Numbered from the stretch's first letter, positions 17,720-25,904 are shown. The stretch is 37,584 bases of DNA from JAICLK01 sp035478715 (GCA_035478715.1 DATIJK010000022.1:1-37584), one strand, 5' to 3'. Notes: a model not told the origin generated them from the sequence alone. Numbers and translations are program-made.

Positions 17720-18574
17720 TTATAAAACATGTGCACCAATTGCTATGCCTGCTGCAAAAATCATCAACACTTTCAGTGAGACCATGAACATACCGCGCGC
17801 CCACTTGGTATCGTTCTCTGTTTTCCATCCTCGTAAACCTATTCTCAGCCAATACAAACAGGCACATAGCAAAATTGCGAAATACACAATTCCAGTTTGA
17901 CCGAAGATACTTAACGAAACGGACGAGATCATAAATGCGATGATGAAGAATAGTATCTGAATTTTCGTATTTTTGATGCCGTAAACGGCCGGCCAAACCG
18001 GTATCCCGGCATTCTTATAATCTTTCAGTCGAAAAATTGCAATAGAGTAAAAATGCGCCATTTGCCAAAACGTCATGGACAGGAACAACACCAAAGCAGT
18101 AATATCAAGCTTTCCAACAACCGCACAATAACCGGCAACCATCGGTATCGCTCCGCAAATCGTTCCAACTAACGTCCCGTAAGGCGAATGCCGTTTATAG
18201 TACCCGTAGAGAACGATGTAATCAAAATACGCAATTAAGCCCAGAACTACCACCAACCAGCTAACATAAACATACAAGATCACTATGCCAGCAAATCCCA
18301 ACAGGATGCTAAAAATTAGTGCCGAATTGGGCGATATACTACCGGTCACTAGTACACGTTTTTTTGTTCGAGCCATTTGAACATCTAGCTTACGATCGAT
18401 AACATTATTCAAAGCGCACGCCGAGGCCACCAACAATGATAGTCCGACGATCATCGCTGCAAACAATCTCAAATCAAATGAATGTTGAGAAGCCAGCAAA
18501 AAACCGGCAGCGGCTGTGATTACATTGGCGAGCGTCCGCTCCGGCTTCGTCAATTCAACGTATTTTTTCAGCAT
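17720..18574 (-). CDS. cyoE: Protoheme IX farnesyltransferase (haem O synthase), CyoE type
   Basis: 284 residues from ATG 18574, UbiA superfamily, about eight to nine membrane helices. The start at MLKKYVELTKPERT matches the usual CyoE N-terminus. The prenyl-diphosphate/Mg motif NNVIDRKLD (D60, D64), then ARTKKRVLVTGSISP, YYKRHSPYGTLVGTICGA and FWQMAHFYSIAIFRLKDYKN are all present. The enzyme adds farnesyl to haem B to make haem O for bo3-type oxidases. A 23-codon extension from a TTG at 18643, with TATAGT 14 nt before it (18658-18663), is an alternative start. No oxidase subunits or haem synthesis genes are in the window. Confidence 0.92.
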   Translation of the reverse strand: MLKKYVELTKPERTLANVITAAAGFLLASQHSFDLRLFAAMIVGLSLLVASACALNNVIDRKLDVQMARTKKRVLVTGSISPNSALIFSILLGFAGIVILYVYVSWLVVVLGLIAYFDYIVLYGYYKRHSPYGTLVGTICGAIPMVAGYCAVVGKLDITALVLFLSMTFWQMAHFYSIAIFRLKDYKNAGIPVWPAVYGIKNTKIQILFFIIAFMISSVSLSIFGQTGIVYFAILLCACLYWLRIGLRGWKTENDTKWARGMFMVSLKVLMIFAAGIAIGAHVL

Positions 18575-18727
18575 GCGATAAAGTATGAATATCTGTTGAG
18601 CTGTCGCTTCTAACCCGACTAGGGGAACAATTAGCCCAGACAATTAACATTAACACTACTATACCACTTAGTCTTGCGCCCACTGTACTTCTATAAAAAT
18701 ATTTTCGGTGGAATGAGGTAATTCACA

Positions 18728-18879
18728 TGGCGCATTTTGTGCGAAATAAGTAAGTGGCTGAGGGTTACGCATGTGTGTGCAGTTTGGATCAAAAATGAGC
18801 ACCGTAAAGGAGCCGTACTTTTAGGTACGGCGAGTGCGGAGCGGAATTTTTGGGCCGAAATGCGCCACCTGCGTAAGCC
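18728..18879. other. Folded intergenic element, candidate structured RNA or palindromic repeat
   Basis: The 368-nt gene-free stretch 18575-18942 contains a long imperfect hairpin. On the plus strand the nested arms are: 18762-18775 with 18866-18879 (12 of 14 pairs), TTTGG 18783-18787 with CCGAAA 18855-18860 (one bulge), CAAAAAT 18790-18796 with ATTTTTG 18846-18852, GCAC 18799-18802 with GTGC 18834-18837, and GCCGTAC 18812-18818 with GTACGGC 18825-18831 around loop TTTTAG. A further arm, TGGCGCATTTT (18728-18738), can pair with GAAATGCGCCA (18857-18867) instead of the outer arms, so two conformations are possible. No ORF fits. The strand is unknown. Near the cyoE side only TATAGT (18658-18663) stands out. 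Confidence 0.5.
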
Positions 18880-18888
18880 GTAAAATTG

Positions 18889-18922
18889 AAATGCGGCCCG
18901 TCCGGTGTATCGGGCCGCATTT
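18889..18922 (-). terminator. Strong intrinsic terminator after the secreted-protein gene
   Basis: A perfect 12-bp stem, AAATGCGGCCCG/CGGGCCGCATTT, with a 10-nt loop, 20 nt downstream of the stop of the 122-residue gene on the minus strand and followed by CAATTTTA. It could also end a plus-strand RNA from the folded element at 18728-18879. Confidence 0.75.
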
Positions 18923-18942
18923 ATAATCAGTAAGTGATCTTA

Positions 18943-19311
18943 CTAATTGTAGTAATTCGACATGTACGAGGGCATGTTGAACTCAGAATTCGCCGACTTG
19001 CTAAGCGATGCGTTCAGCGAAGCCTCGTTGAATGCGTTCTGCTTGCTTGCTGTAAACGCTGTTACGCTAGCGTTGTACTTAACGTAGCTCAATGCTTCGT
19101 AATTGACCGTCTTGTTAAAGTACGTGACGTTCGACGAAGAATTGGCATTCGCTTTTTGCGCGTTTACATTGGCGTCTAGGCTATTTGAAGTTGATATATT
19201 AGTTCCTCCATAGCCTCCATACGCTGATGCGCCCGCAGTTGCAGATGGCACTAACCCGGCCACTAGCACTGCACCAGCAGCTAATGTCCTTCTAATTGCT
19301 AATTTTTTCAT
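18943..19311 (-). CDS. Secreted small protein rich in Asn, Ser, Ala and Tyr
   Basis: 122 residues. A typical signal peptide (KK-x-A-IRR, hydrophobic AAGAVLVAGLVP, likely cleavage after SATA near residue 26) is followed by a low-complexity mature region: a YGGYGG patch, repeated N-A-x and S-N-S runs, and a tyrosine-rich end. No cysteines, no recognised domain. It has the strongest ribosome site in the window (GGAGGGGG, 7 nt before ATG), a hairpin in its leader and a strong terminator, all suggesting a highly expressed single gene. Possible roles, all inference: surface fibre, adhesin or matrix protein. Confidence 0.75.
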   Translation of the reverse strand: MKKLAIRRTLAAGAVLVAGLVPSATAGASAYGGYGGTNISTSNSLDANVNAQKANANSSSNVTYFNKTVNYEALSYVKYNASVTAFTASKQNAFNEASLNASLSKSANSEFNMPSYMSNYYN

Positions 19312-19340
19312 ACCGCACCCCCTCCGGTTAATTTATCTGA

Positions 19341-19359
19341 GCTTGCGCCGCTCGCAAGC
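19341..19359 (-). promoter_or_regulatory. Leader hairpin upstream of the secreted-protein gene
   Basis: A 7-bp stem GCTTGCG/CGCAAGC with a 5-nt loop lies just upstream of the ribosome site of the gene at 18943-19311, without a T-run. It may protect the mRNA 5' end or bind a regulator. The rest of the gap 19360-19553 is A/T-rich and shows nothing decisive. Confidence 0.4.
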
Positions 19360-19553
19360 GTCGTAAGTAACAATATAATTGCACAATTAACCACAAGCTT
19401 CAGTAACATATCAGACAGCAAAGTTGTAAAATTGTGCTACTTTTGTACTCAATTTTACATGTATGCCGTTATATTTTTTGACAATTCACTTTAACTTTTT
19501 TTACTACTTTTTTTGCGTTTTGCAATAAATGGTCAGCTGCTAAAAACAAAGGC

Positions 19554-21218
19554 TTAAAAATGATCGCGGATGTGCGAAAAGCTATAATTCCAATCCGCAT
19601 TAGCTTTCTTGTGGGGATTGAATATGCCTTCAGGATCCATGATATTTTTGGCTTCGCGGAAGATTTCAAGAATGGCATGGCCGTACATCTGCTCTAGCCA
19701 CGGACCTCGCACTAAACCATCATTATGCTCGCCACTAAGGCTGCCTTTGTATTTTAATACTAGCTTGTCGACTTCTTCCATTGCAGGCAAGAGCTTGGCC
19801 CGGTCCTTGGGATCTTCAAGTTTCATGAGCGGAATGATATGGAAATTCCCATCGCCCATGTGTCCCGCAACAGTAGCAAAAAGTTTATATTTTTTGATGA
19901 TTTTTCTTATCTTAGGCAGAAATTCTGACAGATAGGGCGGGTTAACAACTAGATCATCTATAAACGGCGCGGTGTGCTTATCCTTAACCTTGCTACGGAG
20001 TAAGCTAAAACTTTGCCTCCGCATAACCCAGAATTTTTCGGATTTTCCCTCAGTAGGGTCCTCTTCGAACCCATTAATTTCGTAACGCGCGCGGTGTTTT
20101 TTCAATTCACGGTGTAAATTGCGTATTTTTTCACGGACTTCGTCCTCGGTTTCGCCATTGAATTCTATCATTAATACTAACTTTGGAATGCCGCGAAGCA
20201 GCTGGAAAGCATCCGGGATAAGATTGATGATCAGCCGTATAAATCGTTTTGGTCCAAGCAGTTTCAAAAAGCTTGGCATGAATCTTATTGACAGCCAAAG
20301 GGTCGCGTCGTCAAAACTTTCGAATGTTGCAGGTTTAAACTCAAGCACTTTGGGAATAATTTCGCCCAGGTCGCCAATATCATGTAAAAACAACACCAAA
20401 AGACCGGAATGCGGTCGCGCACGCACCAGCTTAAAATAAATGTCAGTTACAAAACCAAGTGTCCCTTGTGCGCCGACTATTAAATTGTTCAAATTAAAAA
20501 CTCCGGTTTCGCGATTCCAAACATCCCATAAGTTATATCCTGTTGAGTTCTTTGAAACTTTAGGTTTGGCCGCTTTAATCTTGTCGTAGTGCTTTTCGCA
20601 TAATTCAAAAATCTGCTTGTATACCTGGCCTTCGAAATCTTTCTGGGCCATCTTTCTTATCAGTTGGACTTTGTCGAGCGGTTTCACGATGCGTTCGACT
20701 CCGTCAGCAAATACGAACTTCAGTTCGGTCACATAATTTTCGGTCTTGCCGAATTCAAGCGATTTCTCGCCGCCGGCATTATTATTGACCATGCCGCCAA
20801 TCGTGCATAGATCCCGCGAAGCAGGGTAGGAGGGCATCAATGCGTGGTGTTTCAGCGTCGCTTTTTCGAAATCGCGGTAAAACACGCCGGGCTGGGCATG
20901 TGCAGCTTTGTCGGTCGTACTTTCGATTTTTGTAAAATGCCGGTTAAAATCAACGATGACAGAATCGTTAATCGCGCCGCCGCTCATGTCTGTGCCGGCG
21001 CTTCGAGCTGTCAGACTCAAATCCTTATTAGATTTTTTTAATTCGCGCGTCAGGGCAACGAGTTTTTCAACGTCATGCCCGTTCTTGGGCCGCACGACAA
21101 CTTTGGGTTTGATCTCAAACATCGAAGCATCATGGCTAGCAAATTCAATAGCCTCGTCCGAGTCATCAATCTCGCCCTTAAATTCTTTTTGTGATAGTTT
21201 TTGTTTAAATTCGTCCAC
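19554..21218 (-). CDS. FAD-linked oxidase, D-lactate/glycolate dehydrogenase (GlcD/Dld) type
   Basis: 554 residues in two domains. The FAD-binding (PCMH) domain has VVVRPKNGHDVEKLV (40-54), LTARSAGTDMSGGAIND (69-85) and PASRDLCTIGGMVNNNAGG (132-150). The FAD-oxidase C domain has AGHMGDGNFHI (451-461) and SGEHNDGLVRG (495-505), the substrate and metal-site motifs; the family usually has GEHG, here GEHN. No Fe-S cluster motif. By family it oxidises a D-2-hydroxy acid (D-lactate, glycolate or 2-hydroxyglutarate) and passes electrons to quinone or a cytochrome. The start is GTG with no ribosome site. It is followed upstream by two LDH2-type dehydrogenases on the same strand, so a lactate/malate oxidation cluster is likely. 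Confidence 0.88.
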   Translation of the reverse strand: MDEFKQKLSQKEFKGEIDDSDEAIEFASHDASMFEIKPKVVVRPKNGHDVEKLVALTRELKKSNKDLSLTARSAGTDMSGGAINDSVIVDFNRHFTKIESTTDKAAHAQPGVFYRDFEKATLKHHALMPSYPASRDLCTIGGMVNNNAGGEKSLEFGKTENYVTELKFVFADGVERIVKPLDKVQLIRKMAQKDFEGQVYKQIFELCEKHYDKIKAAKPKVSKNSTGYNLWDVWNRETGVFNLNNLIVGAQGTLGFVTDIYFKLVRARPHSGLLVLFLHDIGDLGEIIPKVLEFKPATFESFDDATLWLSIRFMPSFLKLLGPKRFIRLIINLIPDAFQLLRGIPKLVLMIEFNGETEDEVREKIRNLHRELKKHRARYEINGFEEDPTEGKSEKFWVMRRQSFSLLRSKVKDKHTAPFIDDLVVNPPYLSEFLPKIRKIIKKYKLFATVAGHMGDGNFHIIPLMKLEDPKDRAKLLPAMEEVDKLVLKYKGSLSGEHNDGLVRGPWLEQMYGHAILEIFREAKNIMDPEGIFNPHKKANADWNYSFSHIRDHF

Positions 21219-21273
21219 ACTACAAGCTTAAGCGTTCAAGCCTGTTATGGCAAGATTTTGAATTTTTTAACGT

Positions 21274-22260
21274 CTAGGAATTGCCCACGAATGCGACTAA
21301 CTCATTCCAAATTGCATCTGCAACTTCGATTTCACCACTTTCCTCGGCTCGTTTCGCAATAGCATCGCCGTGCTCGCCGGGAAGCAACACTTTTTTTCCT
21401 GGTAACGGTTTTGCGGATTTTACGTATTCGACTAGTTCTGTCGCACGCTTCATATATTCATCTTTGCCAGCAAGCAGGCCAGGATCAAGTGCTAATACAA
21501 AGGTGCCTTGACCGTCTTCAGCATAGGAACCGGGGAATCCGGCTAGCGACACCGCGCTGCCGAGTAATTGCACAAATAGTGAAAGTCCGAATCCCTTATG
21601 ATTTGCAAATGTCGCGATTGACCCATCATCCATTACTTGGGCAGGGTCGGTTGTTGGATTGCCGTTTTTATCAAAGCCGACGCCTTCTGGCAACTGCTCA
21701 CCCTTCAGTTTCGCTTCTACAATTCCAAAGAAAGCAATGGCTGATGTCGCGTTATCAAAAACAACTTCGCCGCCAGTATACGGAAAGGCATACGTGAACG
21801 GATTCGTACCCATTTTTGGTTCAGACGAACCGGCAGGCGCAACAAACTTGAATTGCCCATTGCCGACACAGACAAACCCAATCATACCTTGTTTTGCAAT
21901 TAACCGTGAAAAATATCCTATAGCGCCTGAGGACGTTGAATTATGATTTGTGCAGACAACACCGACGCCGTGTTCTTGGGCCAATTCAACAGCTTTTTGC
22001 GCAGCTTTTGCGGATGCGACCATAGAATGACCACCAGACATTAAAGCACCACACTTATTCTCTTTGACGACTTTTAATTCTTCGACTTCAGATGCTTTTG
22101 GTACTCCACCAGTTGCTATCTTGGTGATGCCCTGATTATTGCCGCGTACCTGCGCATACAAAAGCACTTCAGAGATAATTTGAGCATCCTCACCCGAGTA
22201 ACCGAGTTTCTGAACTCCTGCAAGAACTTTAGATTTTAATTCGTCAAGCTTTATAATCAT
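21274..22260 (-). CDS. LDH2/MDH2-family oxidoreductase, paralogue 1
   Basis: 328 residues from ATG 22260, chosen because AAGGAG lies 5-6 nt before it; a GTG two codons earlier would leave no spacing. NAD(P)-binding blocks of the malate/L-lactate dehydrogenase (YlbC/AllD/YiaK) family are clear: GGHSMVASAKAAQKAVELA, SSGAIGYFSRLIAKQGMIGF, PKMGTNPFTYAFP, NPTTDPAQ and HKGFGLSLFVQLLGS. Two usual histidines appear replaced: the early S-H-G motif reads NNQGI, and the S-N-H-F-G site reads STSSG (S112). The family reduces 2-oxo acids or oxidises 2-hydroxy acids with NAD(P). Substrate unknown. It lies directly after a second, divergent paralogue. Confidence 0.85.
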   Translation of the reverse strand: MIIKLDELKSKVLAGVQKLGYSGEDAQIISEVLLYAQVRGNNQGITKIATGGVPKASEVEELKVVKENKCGALMSGGHSMVASAKAAQKAVELAQEHGVGVVCTNHNSTSSGAIGYFSRLIAKQGMIGFVCVGNGQFKFVAPAGSSEPKMGTNPFTYAFPYTGGEVVFDNATSAIAFFGIVEAKLKGEQLPEGVGFDKNGNPTTDPAQVMDDGSIATFANHKGFGLSLFVQLLGSAVSLAGFPGSYAEDGQGTFVLALDPGLLAGKDEYMKRATELVEYVKSAKPLPGKKVLLPGEHGDAIAKRAEESGEIEVADAIWNELVAFVGNS

Positions 22261-22284
22261 AATCACTCCTTACAACAATATTTT

Positions 22285-23277
22285 CTAGCTTACCACTTTA
22301 TCGTGCAATTCCATGAATTTTTGCCAAACAGCTTCATCTATCTCAAGTTCACCTGCTTTTATTTGTTGTGCACGATGCTCGTGCGCCCTGTATCCTGGGA
22401 CCCGCACTTCGCTAAATCCTGGAGCCGGAGGGTTCGATACTATGTCTTGCACTAATTTATCAGTTTGCGCTTTGAATTCTACGATCGGCCCAAAAGCGGC
22501 AGGATCGATTATCAAAAGTATTGCGCCCAAGTCTGAGTCTGTCTTTACAAGCCGCCCGGATTTCGATCCGACCAAAGCACCATCTAAAACGTCGAATAAT
22601 AAATTGAAGGCGTATCCCTTGTAACCGCCAAACGGGATTAGAGAAACAGCTTCATTCGGATCCGTTGTGTATTGACCTACTTTGTCAAAGTACGTTTCTG
22701 GTGGCAACGGCTGTTGCGATTCACGAGCGTGTTTTATCGTTCCATACGCACGCTGTGCTGTTGCCGCATCAAAAACAATCGGAACATCTGAAGTCGGAAT
22801 GCCGTAAGCGACTGGGTTTGTACCAAAAATATCTTTTGTGCCACCGTAAGGAACAACTCCTTGTGGACCCCCATTTGATGAATATATGCAAAGCAAGTTT
22901 TGTTCAGCAAATTTACGTGCAATTGTGCCTAAATTTTCGTGATACCCGCAATTTTTAAATCCTATGAAAATTTGACCTTGCTCGCGTGCCCAAACAACTG
23001 CTTCCGGCACCAAATCTTTGATTACCAGACGAGCATCTTTGCCATTTCCGTTAATAAATTTTAGGGAAGGTTTATCTATTTCGAATGTTTCATGAAGGCT
23101 TGGGTTCATGTCGTCTGGAAGTGATTCAGGCGTTTCGCCAATTCCACTGAAATAATTTCCTTCCAAATCCATATCGAGCGCAAGCTCTACCAGCCATTCA
23201 ACCGTTTCACTATCCAAGTTAAACTGTTCATATATTTCTTTGAGCTTTTTTTTGGCAACATCAATTTTAACTTTCAT
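22285..23277 (-). CDS. LDH2/MDH2-family oxidoreductase, paralogue 2
   Basis: 330 residues, same family as the next gene but only distantly alike. Family blocks are GTIARKFAEQNLLCIYSSNG, DIFGTNPVAYGIPTSDVPIV, FDAATAQRAYGTIKHA, YTTDPNEAVSLIPFGGYKGY and DVLDGALVGSKSG. The catalytic-site His of the S-N-H-F-G region is kept here as KNCGYHENLG (H113), but the N-terminal S-H-G motif is absent and the N-terminus has an unusual acidic stretch (DMDLEGNYFSGIGETPES). GGAG lies 11 nt before the ATG. Likely an NAD(P)-dependent 2-hydroxy-acid dehydrogenase; with its neighbour it may form a heteromer, which is inference. Confidence 0.85.
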   Translation of the reverse strand: MKVKIDVAKKKLKEIYEQFNLDSETVEWLVELALDMDLEGNYFSGIGETPESLPDDMNPSLHETFEIDKPSLKFINGNGKDARLVIKDLVPEAVVWAREQGQIFIGFKNCGYHENLGTIARKFAEQNLLCIYSSNGGPQGVVPYGGTKDIFGTNPVAYGIPTSDVPIVFDAATAQRAYGTIKHARESQQPLPPETYFDKVGQYTTDPNEAVSLIPFGGYKGYAFNLLFDVLDGALVGSKSGRLVKTDSDLGAILLIIDPAAFGPIVEFKAQTDKLVQDIVSNPPAPGFSEVRVPGYRAHEHRAQQIKAGELEIDEAVWQKFMELHDKVVS

Positions 23278-23320
23278 GTCTTAAAACTCCATGAAGTTTT
23301 TAAATATTGTAAATCCTATA

Positions 23321-23719
23321 TTAATTCTGCAAGACAGATAGGACATTGCCGGCGGGGTCTTTGAACCAGGCAATGTCTGGGCCCATGTTGGCTGACTTGC
23401 CGCGGGCAATGCCTTTTTCATCTTGTTTCGGTGCGTCTTCGACAACCGGGTTATCATAAATTTCAAATTTAACACCTGCGGCAACTAAGTCGTCGACCGC
23501 CTTGTCTATATCATCAACAACGAAATTCAGGACGGTAAATGTGGCAGGTTGGTGGTCCGGTTTATCGTACACAAACAGCTGGCCGCCGCCGGGCAATTTG
23601 AATTGCAGGCCCATTTTATCGTCATCTAACTTTAATCCGAGTGTGTTTGTATAAAAGTCTTTGGCTTTTGACAAATCATCGACTGAAAACCCACTGAATG
23701 CTGCTACTGCTTGAATCAT
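23321..23719 (-). CDS. Glyoxalase/bleomycin-resistance (VOC) family protein
   Basis: 132 residues from the ATG at 23719, which has AGGAGGAC 6 nt upstream; an ATG 9 codons earlier lacks one. VOC features: FSVDDLSKAKDFYTNTLGL (first beta-alpha unit), GGGQLFVYDKP, VVDDIDKAVDDLVAAGV (second unit) and IAWFKDPAGNVLSVLQ at the end. The end matches the usual F-x-D-P-x-G-N motif. The family covers metal-dependent lyases, dioxygenases and antibiotic-binding proteins; the specific role is unknown. TATAAT on the minus strand (23752-23757) is a probable -10, back to back with the NDH-2 promoter. Confidence 0.85.
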   Translation of the reverse strand: MIQAVAAFSGFSVDDLSKAKDFYTNTLGLKLDDDKMGLQFKLPGGGQLFVYDKPDHQPATFTVLNFVVDDIDKAVDDLVAAGVKFEIYDNPVVEDAPKQDEKGIARGKSANMGPDIAWFKDPAGNVLSVLQN

Positions 23720-23777
23720 AGTCCGTCCTCCTATTAAGTAATACAAAGTTCATTATATACTAGGCAGCCGAAACAGA

Positions 23778-23805
23778 TTGCTATCTGGCCGAAGATGTGT
23801 AAAAT
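23778..23805 (+). promoter_or_regulatory. Predicted promoter of the NDH-2 gene
   Basis: TTGCTA (23778-23783) and TAAAAT (23800-23805) with a 16-nt spacer. The ATG is 15 nt after the -10, giving a leader of about 8-9 nt without a ribosome site. Confidence 0.55.
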
Positions 23806-23820
23806 ATTAAGCATAAATCT

Positions 23821-25014
23821 ATGACAAACAAACACAAAGTATTAATAGTTGGCGGCGGCTTTGGCGGTGTTAAGGCAGCTTTAGAACTGGCGCATGACGA
23901 CAGGTTTGAAGTCACACTTCTATCAGATAGGCCGATGTTCCGATATTATCCGACACTCTACCATACAGCGACCGGCGGGCTAAAGGAACAGTCGAGCATC
24001 CCGCTGGACGAAATTTTACAGGATAATGTACAAATCGTACTCGGGACGGCATCGCGGCTGGATCGGGAAAACAAAGCGATCATCGAAGACCACAGCGGGC
24101 ATAAATTGCACTATGACACACTTATTATGGCTCTAGGGACAGTCACTAACTTCTTCGGTATCCAAGGATTGGATAAATTTTCGTATGGCATCAAATCACT
24201 CGAGGAAGTGCAGCGGTTCAAGCAGCATCTGCACGACCAGCTGCAAGATGAACATAAGCCGGATTTGCACTATGTGATCATCGGTGCCGGCCCGACTGGT
24301 ATAGAACTCGCCGGCGCATTACCAGGATATTTGCGGAAAATCATGGACAACCACGGTATCCACCATAAGGCGATTCATATCGATCTAATCGAAGCATTGC
24401 CGCGTCTGCTTCCTCGATCGCCAAAAATGACATCGCGCGCAGTCCGAAAACAATTGAATAAATTAGGCATCAAGCTGCATCTGAACGCGAAAGTCGAAGG
24501 CGAAACTTCTGATACATTAACGATAAACGGCCAGCCAATGAGCAGCCATACGGTCGTGTGGACAGCAGGGGTCGCAAACAATCCATTTTACAAGGCAAAC
24601 AATTTCCCAATGAACGAACGTGGCAAAGTTGCTGTAGATGAACACCTGCAAGCAGAGCAGGATATATTCGTGCTAGGCGACAATGCGGCCACACAATATA
24701 GCGGATTGGCACAGACTGCACTGTTTGATGGTAAATTCGTTGCCGAAAACCTGATACGCGAATCTGATGGCAAACCAGTACAATCATATAAGCCCCGCGA
24801 ACCTGTTTCTGTAATTCCCGCCGGTCCTGGCTGGGCTGCAGTCGACTGGAAAAAATTCCACTTTTACGGTTGGCCGGGTTGGTGGCTGCGCGAAGCAGCA
24901 GATTGGGTTGGCTTCCACGATCTTGAACCATGGTGGAAAGCAAGCGAACAATGGCTGACGGAGCTGGGTCACGAAGAAGAGTGCACTGTCTGCGCGGGCA
25001 CAAGCGTAGCTTAA
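23821..25014 (+). CDS. ndh: Type II NADH:quinone oxidoreductase (NDH-2)
   Basis: 397 residues. FAD-binding Rossmann motif VLIVGGGFGGVKAALEL (G11-x-G-x-x-G16), NADH-binding YVIIGAGPTGIELAGALPGY (151-170), VVWTAGVANNP, and the late FAD motif DIFVLGDNAA followed by AQTALFDGKFVAEN. These define the NDH-2 family, which oxidises NADH and reduces quinone at the membrane without pumping protons. The C-terminal part (HFYGWPGWWLREAADWVGF) is Trp-rich and amphipathic, as expected for membrane attachment. The extreme end carries ECTVC, a CxxC not usual for the family. No ribosome site; promoter close upstream. It would supply electrons to the quinol oxidase implied by cyoE. Confidence 0.92.
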   Translation: MTNKHKVLIVGGGFGGVKAALELAHDDRFEVTLLSDRPMFRYYPTLYHTATGGLKEQSSIPLDEILQDNVQIVLGTASRLDRENKAIIEDHSGHKLHYDTLIMALGTVTNFFGIQGLDKFSYGIKSLEEVQRFKQHLHDQLQDEHKPDLHYVIIGAGPTGIELAGALPGYLRKIMDNHGIHHKAIHIDLIEALPRLLPRSPKMTSRAVRKQLNKLGIKLHLNAKVEGETSDTLTINGQPMSSHTVVWTAGVANNPFYKANNFPMNERGKVAVDEHLQAEQDIFVLGDNAATQYSGLAQTALFDGKFVAENLIRESDGKPVQSYKPREPVSVIPAGPGWAAVDWKKFHFYGWPGWWLREAADWVGFHDLEPWWKASEQWLTELGHEEECTVCAGTSVA

Positions 25015-25015
25015 T

Positions 25016-25888
25016 TCAGTCTATAAATTTTGCAATTGCAGTTAGGTAAGTATCTGGATATTCAATATGCGCCAGATGCGTTCCGCCGGTGATAATTTCG
25101 ACTGTCGCATCAGGGAGCATTTTTGCTGTTGCCAATGCTTGCCGCGGCGTTAGTTCGTCATACTGGCCGGAAATAACTAGGGCAGGGCATTTGACCATGT
25201 TCAAATCTTCAAGCCGGGACCAGTTTTTTAGTACGCCATCCGGATACGCTTCGCTGACACCCCATAATTTTTCATACTGCGCCGTTCCGAACGAATTGGG
25301 CGGGCTTTGATATTTAACCGGCATCTTATCCGATTTTAAAATATGCCGCTTGTTATATACTGCCATCGCTTTATGATATTCGTCAGAATCCGTCGTACCG
25401 GCTTTTTCGTGTTTCGATAGCATTTTGTAAATGTCAGCGGGCAAGTCTTTTTTGAGTATATCGACTTCTATCCTGTAAAGCGGCATACTGACCATCGAGC
25501 TTGCAAATATAACTTTATCAACTCCTTTGGGCACACTGGCGCACATATATTCGGCAGCCAGCATACCGCCCCATGAATGGCCGTATAAAATAATTTTATC
25601 GAGCTTGAGAAATTCGCGAATTGCCTCAAGCTCTTTGACAAATAATTCCATACTCCAGATCCGGTTGTTGAGCGGACGATCGGATAAACCGCCGCCCAGC
25701 TGGTCATAAAAAATTATCTGTCTGCCAGACTTCGCCAATTCTGCCAGTACAAGCAAATAATGGTGTGATGATCCCGGCCCGCCATGCAGAACAAGCAGCG
25801 GCGATTTTTTAGGATTGGGTTTTCCAAATATTCTGAAGTACGTTTTATACTCCATAAAAGGCATATAGCCGTCTTTTGATGTAGGCAT
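25016..25888 (-). CDS. Proline iminopeptidase-like alpha/beta hydrolase
   Basis: 290 residues from ATG 25888; an ATG 6 codons earlier overlaps the -10 region. Oxyanion region LLVLHGGPGSSHHY (HGGPG, typical of proline iminopeptidases), nucleophile elbow GHSWGG (S105), catalytic Asp in GQYDELTP (D244) and His in GGTHLAH (H271). DQLGGGLSDRP near residue 62 is also family-typical. It probably releases N-terminal proline or a similar residue from peptides in the cytoplasm, useful to an organism living on external peptides. The stop is adjacent to the convergent ndh gene (1-nt gap). Confidence 0.88.
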   Translation of the reverse strand: MPTSKDGYMPFMEYKTYFRIFGKPNPKKSPLLVLHGGPGSSHHYLLVLAELAKSGRQIIFYDQLGGGLSDRPLNNRIWSMELFVKELEAIREFLKLDKIILYGHSWGGMLAAEYMCASVPKGVDKVIFASSMVSMPLYRIEVDILKKDLPADIYKMLSKHEKAGTTDSDEYHKAMAVYNKRHILKSDKMPVKYQSPPNSFGTAQYEKLWGVSEAYPDGVLKNWSRLEDLNMVKCPALVISGQYDELTPRQALATAKMLPDATVEIITGGTHLAHIEYPDTYLTAIAKFID

Positions 25889-25904
25889 GTTAAAACAGTA
25901 CCAC

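Noticed and set aside
24470..25003. Minus-strand frame of 177 codons
   Set aside because: Antisense to ndh, whose motifs are complete. The frame has no ribosome site and no recognisable domain.
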